This document shows positions 1 to 12,563 of a stretch of 64,000 bases of DNA, piece after piece (position 1 is the stretch's first letter; every line of letters begins with the position of its first letter). The DNA lies in NCBI GenBank assembly GCA_029964075.1, contig CM057138.1:5760932-5824931 (forward strand), given 5' to 3'. The notes under the pieces are model-generated. The model had not been told where the DNA came from. It worked only from the letters and a program-made list of their open reading frames with translations, and made no database searches. Made by a program: the position numbers and the translations under genes. This stretch comes from Patiria pectinifera (lineage: Eukaryota > Echinodermata > Asteroidea > Valvatida > Asterinidae).

Positions 1-539
1 CGAACACAAGACAACTACAGAAATGGACTTCAAACCCATCACCTCAATCCTTAAAAGTTGAAATACACAGTATTTGAACACTTGAGTATATTGGTTACAT
101 GTTCACCAACAACTTTTAATAATAATACCGTTAGGTTCAGTGGTTTACCTAAAGGGTGGGGGTGGGGGCGACCAGCCTACATACATACATTTAAGGTAAA
201 AACATCTACCGGTAGAACTGATGGCTTCTGTTAGGTGTTGCTTTTAATTGAACTCTAAAATCAATGTTTGAAATCAAATTACAATGATTTAGAGTAGTAA
301 CAATTAATTTATAAACATCCAAACTGAAATTGTTAACTTGGGCATAATTTGTCAAAGATTGCACCTCACATGTCTTACAAATGTAAATTGAATGAAAGAG
401 CCCCAAAGTACCGGTACTTTCTGCCATCTCATTTTTGTCTTAATTTGCTTCTGGAATGGCTTCACAGAATTCGTATCTTTCTCTATTGTCCATGAATGCT
501 GATGGCAGCAACTTTATGATTTGATTTTCTGCAACAACT

Positions 540-625
540 CCATACATACATGTACAAGTACTGGTACATGTACATGTACATCGGCATATGTACATGTACA
601 TTGTACATGTTGTACATATGCCTGT
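540..625. repeat. TGTACA/TACATG palindromic simple repeat
   Basis: A run of overlapping palindromes built from tacatgtaca units. Similar short tracts recur at 2772-2800, 3063-3105, 4972-4986 and 56800-56850. It looks like a genome-wide simple-sequence habit rather than a functional site. Confidence 0.7.
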
Positions 626-801
626 ACCATCCTTTGTAATAAACACCTTGCCCTGCTTATCCCGCTTTTGTGAAGGTGGGTCACATGAATGTCCTTTCAA
701 TGCTCATTATACATGCATGTATTTGCAGTGATTTTCATTTTTCAAACATGAGCGCAAATGTTGTAACATTTGATAAAAATACGATTTGTCTTTCCGTTAC
801 G

Positions 802-1001
802 GTCCTTCCGTTACCAATATGGTAACGGAAGGACGTGATTTAATTAATTGTAATTAAAAAACGAGAAGTACAGCAGTGTCAGTTATAATGTCATATTGAA
901 GGCCTACCTAAACTTGCTTTGCACAATAACTTTCAATGCATTCATACTGCAAGTTTTAAAAATAAATTAAAAATATGTATTTTTTTCGGTAACGGAAGGA
1001 C
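802..1001. repeat. Foldback with gtccttccgttacc arms
   Basis: A perfect 14-bp inverted repeat (802-815 and 821-834) has a 5-bp loop. The same 14 bp recurs at 988-1001 in the orientation of the second arm. This is consistent with the subterminal repeats of a small DNA transposon. No target duplication was identified. Confidence 0.5.
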
Positions 1002-2978
1002 ATTTTCGAAGGCTGAAATATTAGAAGTCACTGAAGCGAAACAAATTACGCAAAATGTTAAAAACAAGTTTTAGTCGGTTTTTCGAGACCAACATTTTCT
1101 CATGACAGAAACTGATGGCATTAGTACATATTTTTGTGTGTGTATTGGTAGAATACTTTCATATCACTATTAATCACATTTTTAGGATTAAAACATGATT
1201 ATTACATAATCCTATTTTTTGGTACCGAAATGTATAAAAAATAAAATTTCGACTTCAAATCTTGAAAATATAGACTTTTAGCTTTCATTTGATGCCAAAT
1301 TTGTTTAGGTCACAGGTATTTGAATTTTTTGGTGTCATGTCCACTTTGGTGTGGAATTGCCCATTTGCAAAATTGTTAATGTAACATGTGTTCTCCCCTA
1401 TACCCCCCCCCCCAATGTATTTGACTACGAAGCTGGTAGTCCATAGGCCAAGCTGCAGATCAGCTGTTAGAGGCTTGTTGCCCTCCAGATATAATTCCTC
1501 CCACCGTCATTGCGTAGTGCATTCTTGTCACTGTGGGGGTGCTCTGGCTGTCGTCTTGCATTCACTGTGCATTACATATGGGTTACAGGAATATTATATC
1601 ACCATGATGCGATATCATTTACCATGTTGCATTGCTGTACTGGTCAAAATTTAGGACCTGATGCATTGCATACAGTGCAGTCATGGTTCATTTTTTCAAC
1701 AACGCAAATGTGTAAGTTTACACAAACATGAAAAGCCACTGATTTCACACTATACCGGTACCGGGTACATGTTCGGTACACATGTGTACATTAATTTGGC
1801 GAATGTTGACCAAACAAAGTGTTAGTTGTATGAATTGTGCAGCAAGGCATATTTCATATTTCAATCCTTTGCCAAAATGACATCCTGTCTTTGGTATAGG
1901 GCCCACTACATGATACACATATAAAATGTGCATTCTGATTCTGAAGGCAACCACCGTTTGAAAAAAAAAATTCGCGAAAGCGAAAGCGAACGCGAATTTG
2001 TGACGTCGTGGCAAGTATTCGGGCTGCAAAAAAGTTGAACATATTTCAACTGGGGCGAATTTCGCAGTGAATGTTTCATGGCGTCAAATTCGCTTCGCAT
2101 TCGCGTGAAGTATGAACCGGGCTTTACCCAACCAAAGCCGAACCAAAACTTGAAGATGAAGGTTGACATGCATAAATATTTATAGACAATGGTATACTAT
2201 AAAAAGGAAATTCCAAACTTTACAAGTAAAAGACTGCTTGTTTCTCAATGACATGTATAAATGGCATTAAGTGTGAAGTGAAAACGAGGACATCAGCTGA
2301 TCCGAGGAAACTTTCAGAAACTTTCAGGAAACTTAAATCAGCCACAAACATACCGGTAGTACACATACGTACCGGTATGCCCACACAAATTTGTTTTAAT
2401 TGTCAATACTACGTACAATATACTTTTGCTTTGTCCCAGCAACCATTCAATTAGGTAAAAAAATGTTTGGAGGACATGGAACAGACAGACTAAACAAATG
2501 ACTCCTTTTTTTGGCTTAGGAGTCTCAACCGGGTTCCTTTGTACATCACTGCATTGTCCCCATGAACTCTGCAACAGGTCAATCAGTGGGCCAGCTCTGC
2601 CCAATCGAGCGAGATTTCCTGTTACCCATGTGCCGTACCGGGACATGTAGTTCTTGATAATAATATTTTCTGTTTTGTTTAATAAAGTGTACCTTGAATA
2701 ATGTACATTTTGTAAGAGGTAACTTTTTATCTATTAAAATAACTTTTCTCTAAATTCAACTTTAGTTCTACATGTACTTTTTACATGTACATGTACATTG
2801 CCAAAGGAGCACAACTGCACAAGTGGTCACCATCTTCATTTATAACTCCATGATGTAAGCCACCTTCAGGGTACCGGTACCAAATAAAAAAATAATACCC
2901 CAGGATTTCATGTAAAATTTGAGTCAGAAAGTAGAAAGTCGTGTACAGTGCAATTCAGTGCAATTCAGTGCAATTCAC

Positions 2979-3008
2979 TCATGGAGGAATGTTCTTATTC
3001 CTCCATGA
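2979..3008. repeat. 12-bp perfect hairpin beside a triplicated decamer
   Basis: The arms tcatggaggaat and its complement surround a 6-nt loop. Immediately before it, the decamer caattcagtg is repeated three times with the last unit altered. This is a small local structure of unknown meaning. Confidence 0.5.
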
Positions 3009-5764
3009 TTCACTGAAACTAAACTTGTAACTTACTACATTGTAACTTAAGCATACCTGTACGTACTACTGTACATGTACATCAGTACATGTACATTTGT
3101 ACATTAGGTATGGGCATAGATTACTGCCCTGACATTCCAGTGGTGCAAATGTGGGTTAAATAAAAACTAATAAGAGAATGATCTGCTAGCGCATGTGAAT
3201 ACACAGGCCAGACGTAATAGTATACCATAGGGTCCTTTCTCTATGGTACATCCATAACAATGAATGACATTCAAGTTACACGTATGCAGATACTGTAGGC
3301 ACATCCAGTATTGTGGTAATGTGAAATCCCATTTACTGCTGCTCTTGCTAGTAAATTCCTTCTGGGAAGGGTTTTCTTAAGCTGGATGATACAACTGTAA
3401 AATTGCTGCCCCCCCCCCAAAAAAAAACCTTGAAATTGCCTTATTTTGAGTTGATGATTTTTTTAAAAAATAAACTGTCCCAGTTTCAGGTTTTGTACAC
3501 GCAGACCTTGTACAGTGTACATGTTCTGTATACATTTCAATGCATTTTCCTTGCTCTATTGAATACCATTTAGGCCAAGCAGTGGTCACACTTGTACGCG
3601 TCGGCCTACATACATATTTAACCTTTTGGTCTTTGTCCAATGGTCAAACCATGGACATCTGTATGTAAATGTACAAAGGTCCCTTGGCAAACAAGAAAGC
3701 AAACACAGTGTTTGCTCTGACCCAATAAAATCCAAAACCCCTTTCATCAAATACAAAAATTACACATCGGACCCAGAGAGCTCGGCTAAAAATCAGGGCA
3801 TTTAAAAGAAAAACCTACAAAAGTGTATGCTATGGTACATGTCTAAAATCCCATCAACAAGAAACAGAACGATCAACCAACAGTGAGGAATATTTATATT
3901 TTATCAAAGTTGTTACGCATCCAAGACCTACGGTACTGGTACTTGTACGTACAGTACAAACACAAATTTATGTAACAAAAGTTAACAGCCCTTGAAGACC
4001 ACAAACACAAAAGTCCAATGCCCTTGTAACTAAACATCCACAATTCCTTAATTAAATGTATTTCAAGTGGACATGTACATATTACATGTTCATGTATGGG
4101 ACAAAAACAGTTCACATGACTGATGAAGTCAATTTTTGAAACTTCAATTATAAACACCTTTTCACATGTTTATTCTATTAGAAATCAAGCAAGTAAATAA
4201 CAGGTTGGAAGTGCTGAACGATTTTGTATTTTTAAAATCCTTCTTTGAGTTTAAAGGATGGAATCTAGGCCACTAAGCCCTGAGATTTTTCTCAAATTCC
4301 CAACAAAATTTCTCAATAATATTAATAACTAGGCCTACATAAACGTATAAAATCTCCTCATAAAATACCGGTATCAAGAATTGGACAAACTGCGAGGGAG
4401 CAATCATAAACCAAGGTTTGGTCCTTTCCGGTGACCCTTTATTAAACCTCTCACAGACCTCAACAGAGCGAGAGTTACATGACGGAATCAATCCCAGCCC
4501 ACAGATCCCCCCCCCCCCACTCTACAACAAAGCTACCCACCCAAGCGATGAAACAAGCTGGAGGTATTTCTGCTCTGAATGATTTTTGTTTTGGTACAAA
4601 CAGGGCTTGCAATTTACATAGCAATTGTGTCAACTTCCTGCCCCCATACAGCACACACCAAAAGGTTAGCTCAGGCATTACAAGGCCGGGAGCCTATTGA
4701 TCATGAATATGGTTTGAATGCAATACCTGGATAAATTCGGCCTCCTGTGCTCTGTGCTGGGAACCCCTTTACAGTCAAGCGAAACCGCAGAGCTCTGAAT
4801 CACCAATCCAAGCATGTGCTATGTTAGTTTTGGGGGTTAGTTTGGTCAGGTAGACCAGTGTTTACTTGTCAATGTCAGCATTCATGCACGAAGATCAAAA
4901 AGTTGTAAACAGTTTTGCAGAGTGTTTTGAAGTTGATTTAATTTTCAAACTAAGTTTATGCGTGTTACACGTACATGTACATGTACTTAGTGTAAAGGAA
5001 TACGTACACTCCAGCATATGTACATTAGTTGGTAATCAAAAAAGACATTATAAACATTATCTGCTTAAATAACCCTAACCCCCAAAGGGCTGTTTGGGGA
5101 TCAAGTACCAAACACCACAGAATTCTACATGTGCTGTGCACACTTGCATCACGGAAAGAATTTCATACTCAGGTTACTCCTCAGTAGTATTTTGTAGCAT
5201 TGGGGGCGGAAATACTGAACAAAACTTGAGCTTTGAAAGAAATTCTCTTTTAACAGTCACATTTGTTGCAAGAGTGATTTTTTTCTTTACCTAATTAGAA
5301 AACATAAACATTTTATCATTGTTTTGACACATTTGGAATAACCACATTTTGTAACACTAACTTTATCTTCTAGAGTACATAAATTTGTATTCACATGAAT
5401 CCCAAACTACCTCAGTTCCCACACTGAAGAAGTTACATACAGGTACTATGCAGCCTGATCTGTAACATAATTTTCTAGTGTTACAGATGGATAATACAAT
5501 GTACAAGTTGTTGCGACAGGATGCATGGTTGATGAGTTTCACATTGTATAACAATTAACAACAAATTGAGCACAGTCTCTATACACATAGTTCTGGTATA
5601 CATACTACTTTTTTTTACTAGCAGTAGGCCTACTTGAGTCTACAAGACCTAAAAAAGCTGTTTACTGCTCAAAAAATAAATTGGCCCCCTATTCATTGAC
5701 TGGCCCAATTTGAAATTTCATAGTACTGTAAGTTATCACAACCATAATGAACAAATTACGCTTG

Positions 5765-5930
5765 TATGGGGTACCGAAGTGTGACATCATTTTGAAACGG
5801 GAAGTGTGGTGCAAATGAATGGAGTATATATGCGCACATGTTGTTTCACAGGCTGAATCACGCGCTGTACACATACGTGTTACACTTTTACACACATATA
5901 ATTACGTGCAAGATGTATTCACTTAGTTTT
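5765..5930. mobile_element. MITE copy related to 12386-12532
   Basis: It shares the end ggtaccgaagtgtgac, the interior (aatggagta, gctgaatca, gcgct) and the other end (gtattcactt) with the element in the DHX9 3' region. It is non-coding and more diverged than the other copy. Confidence 0.5.
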
Positions 5931-6480
5931 AAATCAGAAACTATCTGATACTCAATGTGTTACCTCCCGAGTGAAAGTAAGAAAAAATTACCCGGATGGG
6001 CCGAGTGATTTTTCCAGGTTACACATATACTCAGTTTACACATCGGTGAAGGGAAAAACATATTGAATTTAAAATGCAACATGAAATGACCAAGGGAAGC
6101 ATTTGATGGGCCAAGTAAAGCGGAATTATACGCAGTCACTTTCAGATCGATACAAACATAGCAAACTGCAATATCATGTCAATTGCTATTTTTTTCCCAA
6201 AAAAATTGTCTGGAAGAAATTGTTAAGATTTTTCTAACGGTGTTATAAATGAATGGTTACGCTTCATAATTAAAATGATTATTAATTATCTGAAAGAAAA
6301 AAAACAATTATGAAGGTACATGTAGGCCTAGTTTTTGCACCAAGAATTGAAATGATTTGCTTGATGAGCAAGTTAGGGTGCAGCTGATAAGTTTTGTTCA
6401 ATGGCTTTACAAAAAAAATCAATGCTGTTTTTTTTAATTTTTTTACTACGCCTGAGTTTTATGATTAAATAAAATCTTAC

Positions 6481-6907
6481 CAAGTGAAATGGTGAGATTG
6501 ACAGAGTTTGGGAACTGTATTCCTTCATACATCGTGTCACTTTGCCACCACGTCATCTTCTTTTCCTTGTGGTAGTCCGTCAGGTAATTGGGCGGGTGGC
6601 CGAACCGCTGCGACGCCGAGTCGCAGTACGAGCAGGCCCGCGTGGCCCCCGTCACCCCGGTCTGCCGGCAGTACCGCGTGGACCGGTACAGGCCGCAGGT
6701 GTTGGTCGCCTCGGCGTCCAACTCGAAAGCGGCGTTGACAAACTCGGGCTGGCAGCGCTGGGCCCGGCCATTCTCGTCGTAGCAGGGCACGGCAGATTCC
6801 TGGGCGAGGACGGCAGAGCACAGGGAAGCTAGCAGGAGGAACACCGGGCGAAGGGTTGTGAAATTTCGCCGGTGAAATGATCCAAATCTCCACCTAAGTT
6901 CAGCCAT
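6481..6907 (-). CDS. LAMC1: Laminin subunit gamma-1, first coding exon (signal peptide and start of LN domain)
   Basis: The laminin gamma-1 chain is a secreted basement-membrane subunit whose N-terminal LN domain drives network polymerisation. This exon gives 142 codons plus one base. A hydrophobic signal peptide (about residues 20-35, PVFLLLASLCSAVLA) is followed by the start of the LN domain. That start includes RAQRCQPEFVNAAF (48-61), ATNTCG (67-72), QTGVTG (82-87), NYLTDY (107-112) and TWWQSDTM (119-126), with a glycosylation site NLT at 137-139. These match the human LAMC1 N-terminus closely. I chose the ATG at 6907 (context aaaATGg) because the in-frame extension up to 7018 has no signal-like or conserved sequence. 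The exon ends with cttG|gtaaga at 6481, and the rest of the gene lies beyond position 1. Antisense open frames here are GC-rich shadows. Confidence 0.93.
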
Positions 6908-7450
6908 TTTGGACGACCACACTTGCGCGTACCGTATGCACTTGTGCAGAAAAAACTCCCAAAATAGTTTTGCACACTTTGGTTTTGCATGCTCAATAGT
7001 CTGGCCCCTTGCTGTCATAATTAACCCACTACCTTAAACGGGGTCGGTCACCGCACCGAACTTTATTCAATGCCTCGTTGTTCCGAAGCCTCGGCTTCGT
7101 TCCGATATCGGCTTCAAAACAATTTTTAGACCATTGATTTCACACTCAATTTGGATCCAATTTCCGTTTCAGTAAAGTTAATCAGATAAAACAAAGCCAA
7201 CATTTTTGAGGATTTCCATTTTGTTATGACTTAAAATGTTTTGAATTATCTGGGCACCGGATATAAAAATTATGAGCCACAACGGGACGGGGCCGGGGTT
7301 TTAAAATATCCTCATGGGAGGGGGCGCGGCGCGGGCGCAAGTCCGATGAGTTGTCATCAGGCAGTATGTATGCAGGAAATTTCGAAAACCTTTTTGTGTA
7401 TTCTCTTCAAATTTGATTTAAAAGTACAAACACCCAACTAAGTCCCCCTT
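6908..7450 (-). promoter_or_regulatory. Presumed LAMC1 5' UTR and promoter region
   Basis: The sequence just upstream of the LAMC1 start has local GC-rich, CpG-containing patches (about 7030-7100 and 7290-7345) in an otherwise AT-rich background. No core promoter element stands out, so the assignment rests on position only. Confidence 0.3.
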
Positions 7451-8055
7451 TTACGTTACAATTCCATTCTCAATCCCAAAGAGAAATGTCGAACCGTTGT
7501 GCATTCTGGAGTTGTTTCCACGAAAAAAAACCTCTTTCGAGTAGAATAATTTTCTTGAATGTTTATAAAAAAGAACCTATACAGAAAAGAAAACGATAGT
7601 TATTTTAAGTTTAAATATGTGTATTTTATTAATGGAAAAAACCTACTTTTTTCTTTTTTAGGTGTTTGCAACCCTCTGAATTTTTTATTTTTTATTTTGG
7701 ATTGCTTTGCGCCTCCACTTAAACGCACACCTCAGAATTATTGTCGGGCCGGGTCGCAAATCAGTCGAAAAAGTTTGTGAAGTACTAAACGTGGGCGGAT
7801 TGTTTTGCTTGATGTCTCATTCAATAGAAAAAAAGGACGATTACAAATTTATACCTTGAGGTGAAACTCGAAAATTATACACTGCGGAAGCAACTTTAAA
7901 TTCATACACATAGAATCATTTGAAGAAAAAAAAACCTCAAAACGAAACTGGCAAAATATTACGATATGATCCTATTTGATTGTAAGTAAATTTGGATTGA
8001 AGTCTGCAGGGAGAGGGTAGCTATCTATCTACAAGGGCGGATCCAGAACACAATT

Positions 8056-8262
8056 TGGAAAGATTCCCATATCTGGCCATCACTTGACACCCTGTGCACA
8101 AACCCTATGAGACTGGTCTGAAAATTTCTAAGTGTTTTCTTAGAAAATGCTTCAATATTTCCCTGCTAAATTTGACTTTTTAGGACTTTTTATCACTTTC
8201 TGATGGCTGATAGGTCACTGAAGGTGAAAATTAATGATAGCCACATATGGGAATCATTCCCA
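8056..8262. mobile_element. Short hAT-like MITE, copy 1
   Basis: About 205 bp with inverted ends tggaaagattcccatat and atatgggaatcattccca. The interior (cctatgagactggtctg, gtgttttcttagaaaatgctt) is shared with copies at 36855-37059 and 49912-50134. It is non-coding. The 36855 copy has a clean 8-bp target duplication. Confidence 0.65.
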
Positions 8263-8802
8263 CAATTTTTTTTTGTGGGGCCAAAAAAACCAATTTGGTC
8301 CGCCAAAAAGTGCAGGGTCCCAAAAATTACGGTGTGGGGTTCGGGGCCCGCTCAATTTAAGGGCCCCGAAAAATTTGTGGATTCTAGATGCTCTTTGGTG
8401 CGATCTGAGGCAAACAAACAGGTATCTCAATTCATTTGTGCCCTTTTCCATACGCCTTCTCAATTATCGGTGCCAACATTTTTAAATTCATCAACATTTG
8501 CTAAAATCCAGAACCGTCATATTTTTCATGATTTCTGCTTCTCTTGTTGTTTTATTTGATAGATATGCTAAAGTGTAATGTTACGGTAATTTTGATTATA
8601 TTTCAACTTGTTTATTTAATACTTGGATATAAGTATTTATCGATGTATGTAATGAGACAAACGTAACGAGACATATTTCCTTGAAACTGAGGACCAATAA
8701 ATGAAATGGAAATTGAAAAGGATCAAACATTTTGTGAAAATCGTTTGAACAGAAACCTATAATTATGCTTTGCGTCGAGAAAAAAATGAATATGCACTTT
8801 CG

Positions 8803-8923
8803 CTAGTCCCACTAACTGGGGCGCTAGAACTCCTTTTTTGACATTTGGGATGTTTGTCTGTCGTACAGACCAAACATCCCAAATGTCAAAAAAGGAGTTC
8901 TAGCGCCCCAGTTAGTGGGACTA
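8803..8923. mobile_element. 120-bp near-perfect hairpin MITE with direct flanking repeats
   Basis: The arm at 8804-8861 is complementary to 8865-8923, with a single inserted base and a 3-nt loop (cgt). The octamer cactttcg flanks it on both sides (8795-8802 and 8924-8931), as expected for a target-site duplication. The ends are TAGTCCC/GGGACTA. The near-perfect complementarity implies a young element or strong constraint. It has no coding capacity. Confidence 0.75.
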
Positions 8924-9519
8924 CACTTTCGAAGTCTTCTCAAAAAGTGTAATATCCACAGAGTTTTAATATCCACCGAGGCTGAGCTGACACTTCAACC
9001 GGTAACTGAATTTGAGTGGCGTTATTATTGGAAAAGAGCAAACTGCATGAACAGCAAATGGTTCTTAAAACGTAGGGTGTTTACAATTTTTTTCTGAACG
9101 TTTTATAAAAATCAATTTGAACCTTCAATGGCAATACCAACATTTCGACTTTTCTTGCCACGTCCGGCCTTCTGAAAACCAAGTTTTGGTTTCGATGGCA
9201 GTTTCTATTGCTCTCAATAACACGAAATCTACACGAAGGTCATACAAAACCCATGTGGTTTTCCTTTTCATCTGTTTGTTATTAAGTGCATTTTTACACA
9301 GTATTTTCAGTGTGGTCTTAATTACTACCGGAGTAGTAACGGTGTCAGATTCTTATAAATATTTTGGATTATTCAAGCTATTCCGCCATTACTCATAATT
9401 TCGAGATTTTATGTTTGTTTTATAATTTGTTAACATCACATTTTCTCGTTTTCAAAGGTAATGAAAAACAATGTTTACCCAAGGTAATTTTCCTTTTCCG
9501 TCCCCCCCCCCCTTAACAC

Positions 9520-9810
9520 CTCCTCCAAGGAGGTAAAATGTTTTCATCCGATTTTGTCAGTTTGTTTGTTGGTTGGTTCGTAACTCAACAAGTTATAGAC
9601 GGATTTGCATGAAAATTTTTAGGGGTTGTCCTTGGTACAAAGTACAAATCGATTAGATTTTGGAAGTGATCTGGATCTGGGTCTGGATCCAGGACATTTT
9701 TTAAAGGATTTTTTTCACCATTTATGGGAGTATTTCTTTTGGGTGTACTGACAATATGGCGGAGACCTGTTTAGCCTTGGCGGAGGTTTGCGCTCTCTGA
9801 GTGCTTTCTA
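9520..9810. mobile_element. Dispersed repeat ending in a ggcggaggtttgcgctctct motif
   Basis: It starts near ctccaaggaggtaaaatg and ends with the ggcggaggtttgcgctctct motif and gagtgctttctag. The interior reads like a non-coding interspersed repeat (ggatctgggtctggatcca). I recall near-identical terminal motifs in repeats from unrelated animals and metagenomes, but I could not verify that here. Confidence 0.4.
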
Positions 9811-10185
9811 GTTTATTTAATGTTTTGGAAGCTATAAGGAAATGGAAAACAAGTACAACAATAACATAAACTTTAAAATGCTGTTTAAAAACTGCACACA
9901 ATTAAAGGAATCATACATTCTTTGTAAATTTCACAACCGTTTTTTTTTCAACACAATACTATCAGGAACATAATATTTTACTTTCCACAAAATTACAATT
10001 GCTACAAGAAACAAATACTTAAGAACAAATGCGTGCAGTTCATATACATGTACATGTGATAGCAAAGCAATCTTTCATAAAAGTTGTTCCGCGAAAGGGG
10101 GCTTCACAGTTCACAGCAACAGAAAAACCACCAAACAAATCAAGTATGGAAAAAAAATGTAGTGTCCAGACGCCACTTCTTTGGT

Positions 10186-10312
10186 TGTGTACAAAGTCTA
10201 CGGAAAGTCGAGTGCATTTTCAAAGAATTTTCTAACAAAATTGGAAATGTTTCTCAGTCCCAGATTCATGTCTTTTGAACATTTTTGCAATGACTGACCT
10301 TCATTGAGATAA
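10186..10312. repeat. Interspersed repeat, second copy upstream of DHX9
   Basis: The segment containing tttctcagtcccagattcat and catttttgcaatgactgacc recurs almost unchanged at 50990-51122, in the DHX9 5' intron. The family is not identified. Confidence 0.6.
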
Positions 10313-11259
10313 TATACGATGAAGAAAGTGGCGTCAGGATGCAACATTCTTTCCTAATAAATGTCTTTTGAAATCAATATGCTTGAATCAGCGAAATTTG
10401 TCGCATTGTGTCGGATATTAAAATCAGATTTCCTATGTTAAATTATGAATATACCAAATTTAAAATTTAAAATAAATTGGTCCTCACAAAAGTCCACCAC
10501 TTTTTTCATGACATTTGTCAGTTTTACAAATTTTCATGACTTTTCCACGCCTGGAAATGTTTTTTTTCCATGCTGCGGGAATCCTGCTTAGACTGGTTAT
10601 AGGCTTGTGAAGAGAGCTTGGCAGTGCTATTGTATAGGACTACCCTGTAACGCCAATGAATGGGCTAATCCAGCCCACTGTGTAGACCCAATACATGAAA
10701 AGACTCCCAGTGAATAGTCATTCTGAATCAACTGAATAGTATTTTACGCCCTCTGAACTAGACTGGTATAGCTTTACAAGGCTTGCTTTGTTTTGTTAAA
10801 GAAGTAAAGAAAATGTTTCAGCAAAAATCTTTTTGCAGATTCCCAAAAGAAATCAATGAAAAAGTTGTTAAAATGACCAAGCCACACTTGGAGAGAATTC
10901 CATACACGGCCTCCACTCATTTTCTTAAAAATGACCTGAAAAGTACCAACAGTTGTAAATCTGATAAAGAAACACTATTTTAGGAACGCAAAAATTCTTT
11001 GATAACACTTTTAACTTTACCTGTCATGGCCCATATACTTTGTGCAGGAGGTCTGAGTGGAGGCTGTGTATGGAATTCTTTTCCAGACTTCTCCTTAGTC
11101 TTATCGTACCACTGTCACGCTCATAATTTTGAGCATAAACTCCAATAACTGTCAAGTATTTTGCACTATTACAGTTTTTATTATTAAGGGCATTTTCTAC
11201 CAAAGATTGGCTTTGAAAAAGGAATGCATGAACAAATTTGCGAAAATACCTCCTCAACC

Positions 11260-11450
11260 CTATAGACCTTTATCATGCTGCCACCATTTCAGTCATGTTC
11301 CCTGTATCTAATAACAGTACTGAATGATGTTTTCTTGTGCAGAGAACCAGACTATTTTGCCTTCCAGCCTCGCTTTGGTTACATTGATTTAAATGGGGAA
11401 AAAATCAAGATGGCCACAACATGATCTGACCTTATTCATGAGGAAGCCAT
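11260..11450. repeat. Interspersed repeat shared with 17565-17730 (inverted)
   Basis: Blocks such as cttccagcctcgctttg and atttaaatggggaaaaaatc recur in reverse complement inside DHX9 intron 23 (17565-17730). It is non-coding, and probably the end of a DNA-transposon-like element. Confidence 0.5.
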
Positions 11451-11746
11451 TTTTGATCGTGTTCCCTGAATCTATTTTATAAATTGTAAACTGTTGAACG
11501 GGATGATGCCAGACTATTGTATGATTGGCATGCATTCCAAGCCCCACTTCCAATTTTTTTTTTAAATGTTGCTTACAACATCAGGGTATGTTTAATCACA
11601 AATTTTAAATTATTCCTCAGAGCAGACTGGTAATAACTTGTAATTAACTTGAATTTATGGCTTTCATTAATCATTTCTACTCGCAAGTGCCAAAAAAGAA
11701 AACTTTACCTCACTTTCAATTTAATATGGCCGACTCGTGAGTAAAG
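11430..11746. mobile_element. MITE copy related to 40519-40822
   Basis: The ends ccttattcatgag and ggccgactcgtgagtaa are inverted relatives of each other. They match the terminal repeats of the better preserved element at 40519-40822. Confidence 0.5.
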
Positions 11747-12385
11747 TCTATTCTCAGTCAGAAGCAAATATTCTGTTAATTTATCGCTTATTTTTCTGTG
11801 CACTTACGCCTATTCATGGTGAACTTGCAGTGTGTTTAAATTGTAAAGATTTAAAAAATAAAACTTTTAAACTACATACAGTACGGTTCTGTGGGCTGGT
11901 ACTACATAGTTTCTATTATATTAAAAACAAAACACGTGACTCATTGGAGGTGAAATTGGGAAAAATTAAAATCCACAAAATCGGCTGGGTTGCAAATGCC
12001 CCACAACAATGTAGGGTCTATGGTATATGTTTGTATTTGCCTAAAGGCGTCCATTAAAACACGCATTTCATTTGTACTTGTTCTATAGCTTTTATAGGTA
12101 CCAACACCAAAACCTCAGGAATTCAATATTTCAAAGGGGATTCTGTAAAAATCCTGATGAAAAAAACCTAAAATCACAAAAAATCCTGACAAATTCCACC
12201 GCTGCTCATTGACAACAAGACTTTTTGCGGTACACTCTCTTTCATTTTCATACACGGCCTTTCAACCATTTTACCCCGTTTACTTAACTTTTTTCTGATC
12301 ATACGAAAATTACATGTATTTATCTGCATTCAAACGAAAGATTGACAAAACTTTCCTAGCGAGTCTCACAAACTCTTGACTTTAT

Positions 12386-12532
12386 GGAGTACCGAAGTGT
12401 GACGTCGTTAAGGACCAAAAAGTGTAGCGCAAACTAATGGAGTACGTGCGCGTGTTGGTTAACGGGCTGAATCATGCGCTAAATGTCTTTTACACACATT
12501 TTGTGCGCGTGACGTATTCACTTTGGTACTCC
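12386..12532. mobile_element. 147-bp MITE in the DHX9 3' region
   Basis: Terminal inverted repeats of about 21 bp (ggagtaccgaagtgtgacgt and, inverted, ggagtaccaaagtgaatacg) bound a non-coding interior. It starts 31 bp beyond the DHX9 stop, so it should be transcribed in the 3' UTR. A relative is at 5765-5930. Confidence 0.65.
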
Positions 12533-12563
12533 ATTTGATCTCTTCCAGCCATTGGGATTTTCT

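Larger units (their letters stand above)
1..6480 (-). other. Intron 1 of LAMC1 (5' part) with scattered repeats
   Basis: This stretch follows the splice donor of the LAMC1 signal-peptide/LN exon, and the next LAMC1 exon is not in the window. I see no other coding exon on either strand. It holds TGTACA-rich tracts, two small hairpins and a MITE copy (listed separately). Small open frames here are short and show no domain similarity. Confidence 0.6.
7451..12563. other. DHX9-LAMC1 intergenic region (includes DHX9 3' UTR)
   Basis: No conserved coding exon is visible between the LAMC1 start and the DHX9 stop. Several MITE-like repeats occur here (listed separately). The DHX9 3' UTR must occupy the part adjoining 12563, but I could not pick a convincing poly(A) signal. 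Confidence 0.5.

Noticed and set aside
6508-6893. Antisense and shifted frames over the LAMC1 exon
   Set aside because: The LAMC1 frame shows clear LN-domain homology. The others are GC-rich by-products.
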